A stretch of DNA of 64,000 bases from an uncultured Rhodospirillales bacterium (GCA_903844135.1 CAIMSN010000003.1:1-64000); one strand, 5' to 3'; counted from the first letter of the stretch, positions 1-12,709 are shown. Notes: generated by a model not told the origin, from the letters alone. Program-made: numbers and translations.

Positions 1-523
1 CCTGCTTGGATTCCGCGGCGCCGATGAACCCGACCGGCATGCCGATCACCGCCGCCGGTGCCGGCGCGCCGGCGTCGATCAGCTCCAGCAGGTGGAACAG
101 GGCGGTCGGCGCGTTGCCGATCGCCACCACCGCGCCGCCGAGCCGGTCGCCCCACAGATCGAGAGCGGCGGCGGATCTGGTATTGCCGATCGCCTGCGCC
201 AGATGCGGCGTCCTGGCATCGCGCAGGGTGCAGAGGACCTGGTTGTTCGCCGGCAGCCGCGCCCGGGTGATGCCGTGCGCGACCATCTCGGAATCGCACA
301 GGATCGACGCGCCGTTCCGCAGCGCCGAGCGTGCGGCGGCGGCGAACCCCAGGCCGAAGCGGAGGTGGCCGGCGATCTCGACCATGCCGCTGGCGTGGAT
401 GATCCTGACCGCGACACGGGACTCGTCCGGCGCGAAGCCGGAGAGATCGGCTTCCGCGCGGATGGTGGCGAACGAGCGCGCATAGATCGCGGCGCCGTCG
501 CGGATGTAGTCGTAGCCGCTCAC
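1..523 (-). CDS. cobH: Precorrin-8X methylmutase (partial, C-terminus off window)
   Basis: CobH moves the C-11 methyl of precorrin-8X to C-12, giving hydrogenobyrinate in aerobic B12 synthesis. Reading the minus strand from a GTG at 523 gives 174 codons with no stop before the window edge. The N-terminus reads SGYDYIRDGAAIYA and is followed by HASGMVEI, which carries the family's catalytic histidine. Later come ILCDSEMVAHGI and a Gly/Ala-rich stretch ending VIGMPVGFIGAAESKQ, all typical of CobH. About 35 residues should be missing, since the family is near 210 aa. The start overlaps the cobG stop as GTGA, so the genes are probably translationally coupled and cotranscribed from the riboswitch-controlled promoter upstream. 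Confidence 0.95.
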   Translation of the reverse strand, partial: MSGYDYIRDGAAIYARSFATIRAEADLSGFAPDESRVAVRIIHASGMVEIAGHLRFGLGFAAAARSALRNGASILCDSEMVAHGITRARLPANNQVLCTLRDARTPHLAQAIGNTRSAAALDLWGDRLGGAVVAIGNAPTALFHLLELIDAGAPAPAAVIGMPVGFIGAAESKQ

Positions 524-1697
524 GCCGCCCGGTCCTGGAACAGGTCCAGCGCCCGCACCGCGTCGAGCGCCAGGCCGCGCAGCACCGGCGTGTCGCCGGC
601 GCTGCCGTGTCGCACCAGGTCGTAGCCTCCGTCGCGTCCGACCAGCGTGACGTCCGCCGCGCCGGGATGGGCGCAGCCCTTGTCGCAGCCCGACACGTGC
701 AGGAACCGCCCCGGCGGCAGGCAAGCCGACAGTGTCGCCGCATCGGCGGCGGCGGGCGTGGTGGCGCTGCCGCAGCCCGGCGCGCCGATGCAGGCGGCGG
801 TGCGCAGGCGCGGATCCGACGGGTCGATCAGGCGGTCGGACAGCACCGTCGCGATCGCCCGCCGGCCGTTCGGGGCCAGGCCGCCGATCAGGATCGCGCG
901 CCAGGGGGTGATGCGCAGCGTCGCGTCGCCGAGCCGCAGCGAGAGTTCGGCCAGCATGCGCAGCAGGGCGGCGTCGCACTGGCCCGGCTGGGTGCCGACG
1001 CCGAACAGCCGGTCCCGCAGGAGCGGGCCGACCGGGATCGGCGGCACTGTCAGCACCGGCGTCGCAGCGATACCGGCAAGTCCGGCGCGGGCGAACAGCA
1101 CGCCGCCCTGGAAGCGGGTCTCCGCGTCGACTGCGCGGGCGAGGCGCAAAGCGAGGTCGGCGGCCTGGCTCTCGGTGCAGGCGTGCGCGTAGCCGCCCGC
1201 CTCTATCCGCCAGACTCCGTCGCCGCCGCTGGAGCGCAGCGCGATGTCGCCGGTCGACGACGTGAGCGGCAGCGCGCCGCCGCCATCGACGAGGAAGGAG
1301 ACCTTGGGCGGCAGCGTCGCGAAGGCCGGATCGGCCAGTCCGGCCTCGAGCGAAGCGGCGATGGCCCGGGTCGCCGGCGCGCAGGCGGGATCGTCGCCGG
1401 CGAGCGGCGAAACCAGGATGTTGCGGCGGCGCTCGAGCGCCGCATCGTCCGAGGCCAGGCCGGCGGACACGGCGATGTCGGCGAACGCGACCGCCGAGTG
1501 CGCGGAGAAGCCGCGGAACTGCAGGTTGCCGCGATTGGTGGTCTCGATCGCGCCGTTGCCGTGTTGCATCGCCGCCTTCGACAAGGCGATGGCGTCGGCG
1601 GCGGCGAGCCGGCCGAAGCGCGGCTTGATCCGCAGCAGCAGGCCGTCGCCCGACGGCATCGGCGCGAACAGATCCGGGCACCAGCCGCGGACGGCGC

Positions 1698-1701
<4 letters not shown>
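520..1701 (-). CDS. cobG: Precorrin-3B synthase
   Basis: CobG is the O2-dependent iron-sulfur monooxygenase that converts precorrin-3A to precorrin-3B, so its presence marks the aerobic cobalamin route. The protein is 393 aa from a GTG start. It has the nitrite/sulfite-reductase-like repeat layout, and near the C-terminus C304 and C310 (CIGAPGC) with C339 and C343 (CDKGC) are the expected [4Fe-4S] and siroheme-type ligands. The GTG overlaps the cobN stop as GTGA, and its own stop overlaps the cobH start the same way. Length and motifs are normal for the family. Confidence 0.96.
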
Positions 1702-5060
<3,359 letters not shown>

Positions 5061-5071
5061 GCCGGCGCCCG

Positions 5072-6133
5072 CTATCCGGCCCGCAGCATCGCTTCGATCG
5101 CGGCGCGATCGATGCCGCTGCGGCCGATCACCACGATGCCGCCGTCGCGCGCCTCTCCCGGGCCCCAGGCGCGGTCGAACTGGTGGCGGAAGCGGGTGCC
5201 GACGCCCTGCACCGCGAGGCGCATCGGCTTTCCGGCGAGGGCGGCGAATCCCTTGATGCGCAGCACGTCGTGGGTCTCGGTGGCGGCGCGCAGGCGGCCG
5301 ATCAGCGAGTCCGCGTCGGTCTGTTCGCCGATCGGCACCACGAAGCTCTCGAAATCGTCGTGCTCGTGCGCGCCATCCTCCGCGTCGTGATGCGAGGGGC
5401 GGGCGGAGAGATCGTCCTCCGCGCCGGCGTCGAGACCGAGCAGTACCGACGGGTCGAGGCGACCCTCGCTGGTGCGCACCAGCTTGACCGAGCGCGGGAT
5501 CAGCGCGGCGATGTCGGCCTCGATCGCCGCCAGCGCCGCGTCGTCCAGCAGGTCGGCCTTGTTCAGGACCACTAGGTCGGCGGAGGTGAGCTGATCCTGG
5601 TAGACCTCGGCGAGCGGATTGTCGTGATCGAGCGCCTGGTCGGCGGCGCGCTGCGCCGCCACCGCGTCCGGATCGTCGGCGAAGCGGCCGGACGCGACCG
5701 CCGGCGCATCGACCACGGCGACCACCCCGTCCACGGTGACGCGGGTACGGATCGAGGGCCAGCCGAACGCCTTGAGCAGCGGCTTGGGCAGCGCCAGGCC
5801 GGAGGTCTCGATGACGATGTGCTCCGGCGGATCCGGGCGGTCGAGCAGGGCTGCGAGAGTCGGCAGGAAATCGTCGGCCACGGTGCAGCACAGGCAGCCG
5901 TTGGCGAGCTCGACGATGTCCTCGTCCCTGCAGCCCGGGATGCCGCAGGCGCGCAGCGTCTCGCCGTCAATGCCGAGCGCGCCGAACTCGTTGACGATCA
6001 CCGCGATCCGCTTGCCCTGCGCGTTGGCGAGCACATGACGCAGCAGCGTGGTCTTGCCGGCGCCGAGGAAGCCGGTGACGATGGTGGCCGGCACCTTGCG
6101 CGGCACCCCGCGCGGCGGGGTCGCGGCGCTCAT
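5072..6133 (-). CDS. cobW: CobW-family GTPase / metallochaperone
   Basis: CobW is a COG0523 G3E GTPase thought to deliver cobalt to the cobaltochelatase. The 353-aa protein starts at the ATG at 6133 (MSAATPPRG). It shows the P-loop GFLGAGKTTL at residues 21-30, the metal-binding CxCC motif (C80, C82, C83), an NKAD guanine-specificity motif, and a His/Asp-rich stretch (HHDAEDGAHEHDD) before the C-terminal domain, as expected of CobW metallochaperones. The start codon overlaps the stop of the upstream DUF1636 gene (ATGA), and cobN begins 11 bp downstream. Its place beside cobN supports CobW rather than another G3E GTPase. Confidence 0.95.
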   Translation of the reverse strand: MSAATPPRGVPRKVPATIVTGFLGAGKTTLLRHVLANAQGKRIAVIVNEFGALGIDGETLRACGIPGCRDEDIVELANGCLCCTVADDFLPTLAALLDRPDPPEHIVIETSGLALPKPLLKAFGWPSIRTRVTVDGVVAVVDAPAVASGRFADDPDAVAAQRAADQALDHDNPLAEVYQDQLTSADLVVLNKADLLDDAALAAIEADIAALIPRSVKLVRTSEGRLDPSVLLGLDAGAEDDLSARPSHHDAEDGAHEHDDFESFVVPIGEQTDADSLIGRLRAATETHDVLRIKGFAALAGKPMRLAVQGVGTRFRHQFDRAWGPGEARDGGIVVIGRSGIDRAAIEAMLRAG

Positions 6134-6495
6134 GCCGCCTCTCCCGGCAGCGCCGACGGGATCCGGCCGAGCACCATGTCGGCGAGGCTGGCGGGGCGCT
6201 TCGAGGGCATCACCGTGCCGGTCTTGGACGTGCGGTAGGCGGCGGCGAAGCTCAGGATGTCCTCCGCCTTCTCCGGCGTCAGGCGGCCGAGCAGGTAGGA
6301 CCATTTGCCTGGCATCGAGATCGCCGCGGCGCAGCCGGCATTGCACACCGACAGGCATTCGACGCCGGCAAGCCGGACGGCGTCCAGCGGCAGCGCGGCC
6401 AGCCGGTCGTAGAGGACGCGGCCCGGCACCGGCACGCCGTCCTGCGGCTGGGTCCCGGCGCGGCAGGTGGTACAGACATGGAGCACGGGAAGCAT
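6130..6495 (-). CDS. DUF1636 family metal/Fe-S-binding protein of the cobalamin operon
   Basis: This is a small 121-aa cytoplasmic protein, first gene of the riboswitch-controlled operon. It resembles the DUF1636 family, which is usually encoded beside cobW and cobN and has a thioredoxin-like ferredoxin fold. Visible cysteines are C8 and C11 (HVCTTC) and C47, C51 and C55 (ECLSVCNAGC), a pattern suited to an Fe-S cluster or metal binding. The ATG at 6495 is preceded by AAGGGGGACC, a good ribosome binding site. The longer upstream frame runs through the leader and is rejected. The biochemical role is unproven; a link to cobalt handling is inferred from context. Confidence 0.85.
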   Translation of the reverse strand: MLPVLHVCTTCRAGTQPQDGVPVPGRVLYDRLAALPLDAVRLAGVECLSVCNAGCAAAISMPGKWSYLLGRLTPEKAEDILSFAAAYRTSKTGTVMPSKRPASLADMVLGRIPSALPGEAA

Positions 6496-6651
6496 GGCGC
6501 GCGGTCCCCCTTCAGGTTCGGCCTCCGGAGGGTCCGGACGCCGGTCACGGGGGCTCTGTTCCGCCTCCGCCCCGGCTGGCGCCAGGCAGAGGTCGACACC
6601 GCATCGGCATCGCAGCGTTCCGGGCACCCCGCCGGACCGCACGGATGGACG
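6496..6651 (-). promoter_or_regulatory. Leader between riboswitch and first cob-operon gene
   Basis: This untranslated stretch of about 155 bases separates the 3' end of the riboswitch from the DUF1636 start. It holds the perfect palindrome CCTCCGGAGG (6522-6531) close upstream of the AAGGGGGACC ribosome binding site, plus several GC-rich arms. No U-tract terminator is obvious. Control could therefore act on translation, with CCTCC masking the Shine-Dalgarno, rather than on termination. That is an inference. I see no gene here. Confidence 0.45.
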
Positions 6652-6858
6652 ATGGCAGGTCTCCTGGCTTGCGGATCCGGATCGGGCCTTCGCCCGGTCC
6701 GCGCGTCCCGACCGCCTTCCCGAAGCGTCGGACCGCAAACGCGGCCCTGCTTCAGTGGCACATCGCGGGACGCTCACCGCCTACAGTTGCGGGGGCAGCG
6801 ACGGAGTTGGGCGTTTGCCGATTTTCATCGACGCCCGCACCGTCTTCCCTATTCACCT
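6652..6858 (-). promoter_or_regulatory. Cobalamin (adenosylcobalamin-type) riboswitch
   Basis: Read on the minus strand, the sequence has the conserved parts of the cobalamin riboswitch in order: GAATAGGGAAGACGGTG near 6855-6839, CCCCCGCAACTGTA near 6795-6782, the B12 box GCCACTG at 6759-6753, GGGAAGGCGG near 6724-6715, and AAGCCAGGAGACCTGCCA at 6670-6653. It lies upstream of the DUF1636-cobW-cobN-cobG-cobH operon in the right orientation, so high cobalamin should repress the operon. A P1-flanking arm may extend to about 6895. Confidence 0.97.
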
Positions 6859-6940
6859 CCCTCTCGGGAGGACCATCTGCCTTCGGTGTAGGCGCGTGAG
6901 GGCGGTTTGGGCAAGGGCCGAGGCCTCGGTCAGGCGTTCC

Positions 6941-7507
6941 TCAGACCCCCGGCAGCATCCTGGCGAGGGCCTTGTCGCGATCGAAGAGCTGATGCTTGAG
7001 CGCGCCCAGGACGTGCAGCGCCACCAGCGCATAGAGCGCGTAGCCCAGCCAGACATGGATCGCGAACCACTGGCTGTGGAGGGCGGCTTTCTCCGCCGGC
7101 GGCATCGCCATGATCCAGCCGAGCCTGGGCCAAGGGATCACCCCGAACAGCAGCAGCGGGGTGGCGGCGGCGTTCTTGTAGGCGGAATCGTGGATCCAGC
7201 CGGAAATCGGCAGGGCGAAGATCAGCGCGTAGAGGGCGATGTGCGCGCCATGCGCCAGGCCGCGCTCCGGGCGGGCATAGGAGGCGGGAAGGGGCGGCGG
7301 CCGGTGCGCGAGCCGCCAGAGCAGGCGCAGCAGCGCCAGGCCGAGCACGGTGATGCCGATCGACTTGTGGGTGTCGATCGCCCGTCGCACCAGCGAATCC
7401 GGGACGTCGTCGGCGAACAGGCCCAGGAGCACGTTGACGACGATCAGCACGGCGACCAGCCAGTGCAGCACCATCGCCGTTCTGGTATAGCGAGCCACTG
7501 CGACCAT
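6941..7507 (-). CDS. Cytochrome b561 family membrane protein
   Basis: This is a 188-aa diheme b-type cytochrome of the bacterial b561 (CybB-like) family, which passes electrons between the quinone pool and periplasmic or membrane partners. Four hydrophobic helices are visible. Candidate heme histidines are H15 (MVLHWLVA), H47 (DTHKSIG), H151 (IHVWLGYALYA) and H165 (VALHVLGAL). I chose the ATG at 7507 (MVAVARYTRTAM) because the family starts just before the first helix; a longer frame reaches 7582. It is divergent from the glycosyltransferase at 7558 and lies downstream of nothing obviously related, so the redox partner cannot be named. Confidence 0.88.
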   Translation of the reverse strand: MVAVARYTRTAMVLHWLVAVLIVVNVLLGLFADDVPDSLVRRAIDTHKSIGITVLGLALLRLLWRLAHRPPPLPASYARPERGLAHGAHIALYALIFALPISGWIHDSAYKNAAATPLLLFGVIPWPRLGWIMAMPPAEKAALHSQWFAIHVWLGYALYALVALHVLGALKHQLFDRDKALARMLPGV

Positions 7508-7557
7508 GTAGGAGGTCTCCCAGGGACGGCGCGCATGCGACGCGACGTCCGGGAACG

Positions 7558-9048
7558 ATGCAAGCACGTCTTGCGGCGGCACAGAAGACGATGGAATCCC
7601 GCATGACCGTGCAGAGCATGCCAGCAGTCGGCCCGTCCCTGCGACCCGAGAGCGAGGCCGAGACCATCGGCCGCACCCTGGCGCAGCGCCGGCAGGCGCT
7701 GTCGCCGCGCTTCAGCCCGCCGCCGACCCCGCTCTCCAGCCTGCTGATCCATGGCGCGGTGATGCTGCTGTGGATCGGGCTGATCGTGCGCGGGTTCGGC
7801 GGCGGTGGCCTGTTCGCCTGGTCCGCGGGGCTGGTCTACATCGCCTACGACACCGCGCTGCTGGTGTTCGTGTTCCGGCAGACCACGCGACGGCACCACG
7901 CCCGGCCGGCGGCGGGCGAGACCGGCCCGGTCGCGACGCCGCCCTCCACCACCGTCATCGTCGCCGCGCACGACGAGGCGGCGGTGCTGGCGGCGACCAT
8001 CGAGTCGCTGCAGGCGCAGACCCAGCCGCCGGACTGCATCCTGATCGCCGACGACGGCTCCACCGACGGCACCGGCGCGCTGCTGTCGGGCCGGTTCGGG
8101 CTGGAGCCGGGCGCACGGTCCGGTCCGCTGCGCTGGCTGCGGCTGCCGCAGGGCGGCAAGGCGCGGGCGCTGAACGTGGCGGTCACGCTGGCGGAGACCG
8201 ACCTGGTGCTGACCATCGATGCCGACACGCTGATCGCGCCGGACGCGCTGGCGGCGATGCGGCAGGCGTTCGTCGACGACCCGCATCTGGTCGCCGCCAC
8301 CGGGGTGCTGACGCCGTTCTGCGGTCCCGGCCTGTCAGGACGGATCCTGGAGTGGTTCCAGACCTACGAATATATCCGCAACTTCCTGTCCCGTGCCGCC
8401 TGGGGCCGGGCCGGCGGGCTGCTGCTGCTGTCCGGCGCGTTCGCCTGCTACCGGCGCGCGCCGCTGCTGGCGGTGGGCGGGTTCGATCCGGACTGCCTGG
8501 TCGAGGACTACGAGCTCACCCATCGCCTGCGTGATCATGCCGGGCGTCTCGGGCTGGACTGGCGCACCGCGGTGATCGGCGGCGCGCAGGGGCGTACCGA
8601 GGTGCCGGGCACGCTGCCGGCGTTCCTGCGCCAGCGCCGCCGCTGGTTCGGAGGCTTCCTGCAGACCCAGCTCTGGTATCGCCACATGGTCGGCAACCGA
8701 CGCTACGGCGTGCTCGGCATGGCGATGCTGCCGGTCAAGGCGATCGACACCATGCAGCCCTTCTATGGCCTGGCCGGCGCCGCCCTGATCCTGTTCTACC
8801 TCGCGACCGGGCATTTCGGCGTGCTGCTGCCGATCGCCGGCGTGATCGGCGCCAAGATCGTGCTGGACATGGCGTTCCATCTCTGGTCGCTGGGCGCCTA
8901 CCGAAACTGGCTGGGACGCGGCCGGCGGGCGTCGGTCGGACCGGCGATCGTCGCCTCGCTGATCGAACCGTTCAGTTTCCAGTTGCTGCGCCATGCCGGG
9001 GCGGCGCTCGGCTGGGTGTCGTTCATCCGCCGCTCGCGGCGCTGGTGA
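7558..9048 (+). CDS. Processive family 2 glycosyltransferase, membrane
   Basis: This 496-aa inner-membrane GT2 enzyme resembles poly-N-acetylglucosamine, hyaluronan or cellulose-type synthases. Two N-terminal helices (about 60-107) precede the catalytic domain. The catalytic domain has DDGS (165-168), DAD (221-223), VED (314-316) and QRRRW (358-362), the full D,D,D,QxxRW set of processive transferases. C-terminal membrane segments follow. The start is uncertain: ATGs at 7558, 7591 and 7603 are in frame, and the first 15 residues carry no conserved feature. No accessory deacetylase or export gene lies beside it, so the polymer is unknown. Confidence 0.88.
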   Translation: MQARLAAAQKTMESRMTVQSMPAVGPSLRPESEAETIGRTLAQRRQALSPRFSPPPTPLSSLLIHGAVMLLWIGLIVRGFGGGGLFAWSAGLVYIAYDTALLVFVFRQTTRRHHARPAAGETGPVATPPSTTVIVAAHDEAAVLAATIESLQAQTQPPDCILIADDGSTDGTGALLSGRFGLEPGARSGPLRWLRLPQGGKARALNVAVTLAETDLVLTIDADTLIAPDALAAMRQAFVDDPHLVAATGVLTPFCGPGLSGRILEWFQTYEYIRNFLSRAAWGRAGGLLLLSGAFACYRRAPLLAVGGFDPDCLVEDYELTHRLRDHAGRLGLDWRTAVIGGAQGRTEVPGTLPAFLRQRRRWFGGFLQTQLWYRHMVGNRRYGVLGMAMLPVKAIDTMQPFYGLAGAALILFYLATGHFGVLLPIAGVIGAKIVLDMAFHLWSLGAYRNWLGRGRRASVGPAIVASLIEPFSFQLLRHAGAALGWVSFIRRSRRW

Positions 9049-9113
9049 TTGTCGTTGCTCAATCGCTTCGATGCGCTAGGGTGATCCGGGCGTAACGATC
9101 CGGACCGACTGCG

Positions 9114-10064
9114 ATGAGAGTGGCGAGTGTTCGGGTCGCGATCTTGCTGTCCGGGTTGTGCCTCGTCTCGTGCAGTGACGGCGACCAGAAATCCTGCAGT
9201 CTCAAGACCGCCGCCGATCTGAAACTGCTCCCTGATGCCGTGTCGCCGACCGTCGAGGCCGAACTCAACGGCCGGAAGGTTGCCCTGCTGATCGATACGG
9301 GCGGCGCGACGTCCATGGTGACTCCGTCCGCCGCCGATAGCTTCGATCTGCGCCCGGCCCAGTTCGATCCCCATGCAGACCTGGGTGGAGTCGGAGGTCG
9401 CGACGAGGTGCCGATCGTCACTCTGCACGATCTCATGCTCGGCCACGGGCATGCGCGAAATCTCGATCTGCCGGTGGGCAGCAGCTTGCGGGGTCGGGTC
9501 GACGGACTCCCACTGATCGGTCTCTTCGGCGCAGATTATCTGTCGGCCTACGACGTCGATATCGACGTTCCGAAGCATCATTTTGGTCTCTACGACCTGC
9601 AACAATGCGGTTCCGAGATCGATCCGATCGAGGGGAGCTATTTCGAGGTGCCGTTCCGGCTTGAGAAGACGGCGATACGACTCGAGATCAAGATCAATGG
9701 CGTCCCGGTGCAGGCCGTGCTCGATACCGGCGCGCCACAGACATTGATTGATCTGGCGGATGCGCAGCGGATCGGATTGACGCGCGGGAGTCTCGCCGTG
9801 GACAAGGTGTATCGCGCGAACGCCGACGCCATGGATCAGACCGACATGGTCGCGCACCGGTTCGATAGCCTCGAGGTCGGCGCCGAGCGCTTCAAGAATT
9901 TCCGCTTCACTGTCGCCGACACGTATCTCGGCGATACACTGCTCGGTGACGATTTCTTCGCCCATAACCGTGTCTGGATCTCCTACCCGCGGCAGATGCT
10001 CTACATCCAGCCGGCCGCTAACGACGCGATCATCCACCAGGAGGGCACGCCGCCGGCGAAATGA
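9114..10064 (+). CDS. Lipoprotein with two retropepsin-like aspartyl protease domains
   Basis: The 316-aa protein starts with a lipoprotein signal (ILLSGLCLVSC, lipobox cysteine C20), so it should be anchored in the cell envelope. Two retropepsin-type active-site motifs are visible: LLIDTGGATS (DTG 61-63) and AVLDTGAPQT (DTG 204-206), each followed by beta-rich sequence. One chain could therefore form an intramolecular dimer like pepsin, whereas most bacterial retropepsin-like domains occur singly. Each half also has a hydrophobic LFGADYL / LLGDDFF segment typical of the fold. Base composition is visibly less GC-rich than its neighbours. The substrate is unknown. Confidence 0.82.
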   Translation: MRVASVRVAILLSGLCLVSCSDGDQKSCSLKTAADLKLLPDAVSPTVEAELNGRKVALLIDTGGATSMVTPSAADSFDLRPAQFDPHADLGGVGGRDEVPIVTLHDLMLGHGHARNLDLPVGSSLRGRVDGLPLIGLFGADYLSAYDVDIDVPKHHFGLYDLQQCGSEIDPIEGSYFEVPFRLEKTAIRLEIKINGVPVQAVLDTGAPQTLIDLADAQRIGLTRGSLAVDKVYRANADAMDQTDMVAHRFDSLEVGAERFKNFRFTVADTYLGDTLLGDDFFAHNRVWISYPRQMLYIQPAANDAIIHQEGTPPAK

Positions 10065-10085
10065 GCTACCGCCGGCCTGGCGCGC

Positions 10086-10985
10086 ATGCCACGCTGCGCC
10101 ATGCCGCGACCCCGTCCGATCCTTCTCGCCGCCCTGCTGCTCTGCGCCGCGGCGCCGCCGGTTCCGACTCCGAACGAGATCGTCGTGGCGGCGCCCGCCT
10201 CGGCCTGGCGCGCGGTGCCGGCCGAGGATCTGCTGGTGATGGTTCTCGGCGACGGGCGGCAGGTGCTGATCCAGCTCGCGCCGGCGTTCGCCCCGGTGCA
10301 TGTCGGCAACATCCGCGCCCTGGCGCGCGCCGGCTGGTGGGACGGCGCCGCGATCGTGCGCGAACAGGACGACTACGTGGTGCAATGGGCCAGGATGCCG
10401 GAAGGCCAGGCTCTGCCGGCCGGGGTGGCGGCGCATCCGCCGGCCGAATATGACCGTCCCGCCGCCGGACTGCCGATCGTGCCGCTCGGCTTCCCGGATT
10501 CCTATGCGCCGAAGGCCGGCTGGGCCGGCGGATGGCCGGTCGCCGGCGACGGGTCCCGGACCTGGCTGACGCATTGCTACGGCATGGTCGGCGTCGGCCG
10601 CGACATGCCACCCGATACCGGCAGCGGCGAGGAGCTCTACGCCGTGAACGGCCAGGCGCCGCGACAGCTCGACCGCAACATCGCCCTGGTCGGCCGGGTA
10701 GTGGACGGCATGGCGGTCCTGTCGGCCCTGCCGCGTGGCACCGCCGCCCTGGGGTTCTATGCCGATCCGGCGCAGCGCCTGCCGATCCGCAGCGTCAGGG
10801 TGGCGGCCGACCTGCCGCCGACGGAACGGCCGCGCCTGGAGGTGCTGGACCCGGCCAGCCCGGCCTTCGCCGCCGCCCTGTCGGCGCGCGCCAGCCGGCG
10901 CGATCCGTTCTTCGTCCGACCGGCCGGCATGACCGATCTGTGCAACGTCCCGGTGCCGGCCAGGATCGGCCACACCGCAAGGTGA
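10086..10985 (+). CDS. Periplasmic cyclophilin-type peptidyl-prolyl isomerase
   Basis: This 299-aa secreted protein has an N-terminal signal peptide ([15 protein letters not shown]) and a cyclophilin-like domain. Supporting segments are [24 protein letters not shown] near 75-100 and later [12 protein letters not shown] and [19 protein letters not shown], the usual cyclophilin C-terminal block. It should catalyse proline cis-trans isomerisation during folding of exported proteins. It is longer than minimal cyclophilins, with an insertion ([26 protein letters not shown] split across 119-145) and a C-terminal tail. It follows the protease gene by 21 bp and may be cotranscribed with it. Confidence 0.82.
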   Translation: MPRCAMPRPRPILLAALLLCAAAPPVPTPNEIVVAAPASAWRAVPAEDLLVMVLGDGRQVLIQLAPAFAPVHVGNIRALARAGWWDGAAIVREQDDYVVQWARMPEGQALPAGVAAHPPAEYDRPAAGLPIVPLGFPDSYAPKAGWAGGWPVAGDGSRTWLTHCYGMVGVGRDMPPDTGSGEELYAVNGQAPRQLDRNIALVGRVVDGMAVLSALPRGTAALGFYADPAQRLPIRSVRVAADLPPTERPRLEVLDPASPAFAAALSARASRRDPFFVRPAGMTDLCNVPVPARIGHTAR

Positions 10986-11070
10986 CGGGCGCGGCGTGCA
11001 GGTCCGCTTTCCCGCTGTCCTGAACACGCGCTAGCCTGTTCCCAAGGTCAAAAGACCAGGGAGGGAAACG

Positions 11071-12702
11071 ATGGCCGAACAGGCCGATTACATCGTCGTC
11101 GGCGCCGGTCCGGGCGGGTGCGCCGTGGCGTCGCGTCTCGCCGAGGCGCGTCCGGATCTGTCCATCGCCCTGTTCGAGACCGGCCCGGAGAAGCCCGGCC
11201 TGCTGTCGCGGGCGCCGCTCGGCATCGCCGGTCTGGTGCCGTTCCGGAACAGGAACAACTACGCCTACGAGACCGTGCCGCAGCCTGGGCTCGGCGGCCG
11301 CAAGGGCTACCAGCCGCGCGGCCGCGGCGTCGGCGGATCGAGCCTGATCAACGCGATGATCTATGTTCGCGGCCAGGCAGAGGATTACCGCGACTGGGAG
11401 GCGCTCGGCTGCGACGGCTGGGGCTGGCGCGACGTGCTGCCCTATTTCAAGCGCGCCGAGAGCAACAGCCGCGGCGCCTCGGATCTGCATGGCGCCGGCG
11501 GCCCGCTGCGCGTCGAGGATCTGCGCGAGGGCAATCCGGCCACCGACGCCTTCATCGAGGCCGCCCTGCAGGCCGGCTACCAGCCCAATGCCGACTTCAA
11601 CGGTCCCAAGCAGGAAGGGGTCGGGCGCTACCAGGTGTTCCAGAAGGCGGGCGAGCGGTTCGATGCCGGCACCGCCTATGTCCGGCCGGCGGCCACGCGG
11701 GCGCGCAACATAAGGGTGATCGCCGACGCCCAGGTCAGGCGGATCCGCTTCGAGGGCGCGCGGGCGGTCGGCGTGGTCTATCGCCAGGGCGACCGCGAGC
11801 TGACGCTCGATGCCGGGCTCGAGGTGATCCTGGCAGCCGGCGCGTTCGGCACCCCGCAATTGCTGATGGCGTCCGGCATCGGCCCGGCGGCGCATCTGCG
11901 CGAGCATGGCATCGCCCTGGTCAGCGACCGCGCCGAGGTCGGCGCCAACCTGCAGGACCACATCAACTACAGCACCAAGATCGCGGTCAGGGCCGACGGG
12001 CTGTTCGGCGTCGATCTGCCGATGATCGCCAGGATGCCGTCGGAGATGCTGGCCTGGAGCAAGCGCAAGCGCGGCCTGCTGACCACCAACGTCGCCGAGG
12101 CGGGCGGATTCCTGAAAAGCGATCCGGCGCTGGACCGGCCGGACCTGCAGCTTCATTTCTGCACCGGCATCGTCGACGAGCATAACCGCAAGCTGCATTG
12201 GGGGCCGGGCTACACGTTGCAGGTCTGCATGCTGCGTCCGCACAGCCGCGGCACGATTCGGCTGGCCAGCGCCGACATGCGCGATGCGCCGGTGATCGAT
12301 CCGAACTTCCTGTCCGACCCGCGCGACATGGAGACCATGCTGGCGGGCGCGAGGATCTGCGAGCGGATCAACAACGCGCCGGCGCTGCGCGCGCTGGGCG
12401 GGCGGCTGATGTACGGCAGCGGCGCCGACGACGAGGACACGCTGCGTGCTCTGGTCCGGGCCCATTCCGACACGCAGTATCATCCGGTCGGCACCTGCCG
12501 CATGGGCAGCGATCCGGACTCGGTGCTCGATCCGCAGTTGCGGGTCCGCACGGTGGAGAACCTGCGTGTCGCCGACGCCTCGATCATGCCGCGCCTGATC
12601 AGCGGCAACACCCAGGCGCCGACGGCGATGATCGGCGAGAAGGCGTCGGACCTGATCCTGGGCCGCAACCATGCCGGTGCGGCGCTGGCGGACGCGGCCT
12701 GA
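11071..12702 (+). CDS. GMC family FAD-dependent oxidoreductase (choline dehydrogenase-like)
   Basis: The 543-aa flavoprotein is similar in length and motifs to BetA/alcohol dehydrogenases of the GMC family. The ADP-binding motif GAGPGG lies at residues 11-16, and the GMC signature GRGVGGSSLINAM follows near 88-100. The C-terminal catalytic block has YHPVGTCRMG (active His) and the ASIMPRLISGNTQAPTAMIGEK segment. The start has a strong ribosome binding site, GGGAGGG, 5 bases upstream. The substrate alcohol cannot be deduced. cobU begins 7 bp after the stop; whether this reflects function or chance is unclear. Confidence 0.93.
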   Translation: MAEQADYIVVGAGPGGCAVASRLAEARPDLSIALFETGPEKPGLLSRAPLGIAGLVPFRNRNNYAYETVPQPGLGGRKGYQPRGRGVGGSSLINAMIYVRGQAEDYRDWEALGCDGWGWRDVLPYFKRAESNSRGASDLHGAGGPLRVEDLREGNPATDAFIEAALQAGYQPNADFNGPKQEGVGRYQVFQKAGERFDAGTAYVRPAATRARNIRVIADAQVRRIRFEGARAVGVVYRQGDRELTLDAGLEVILAAGAFGTPQLLMASGIGPAAHLREHGIALVSDRAEVGANLQDHINYSTKIAVRADGLFGVDLPMIARMPSEMLAWSKRKRGLLTTNVAEAGGFLKSDPALDRPDLQLHFCTGIVDEHNRKLHWGPGYTLQVCMLRPHSRGTIRLASADMRDAPVIDPNFLSDPRDMETMLAGARICERINNAPALRALGGRLMYGSGADDEDTLRALVRAHSDTQYHPVGTCRMGSDPDSVLDPQLRVRTVENLRVADASIMPRLISGNTQAPTAMIGEKASDLILGRNHAGAALADAA

Positions 12703-12709
12703 ACCGCGC

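Noticed and set aside
6496-6777. Upstream extension of the DUF1636 frame
   Set aside because: It runs through the riboswitch and leader; a good ribosome binding site precedes the ATG at 6495.
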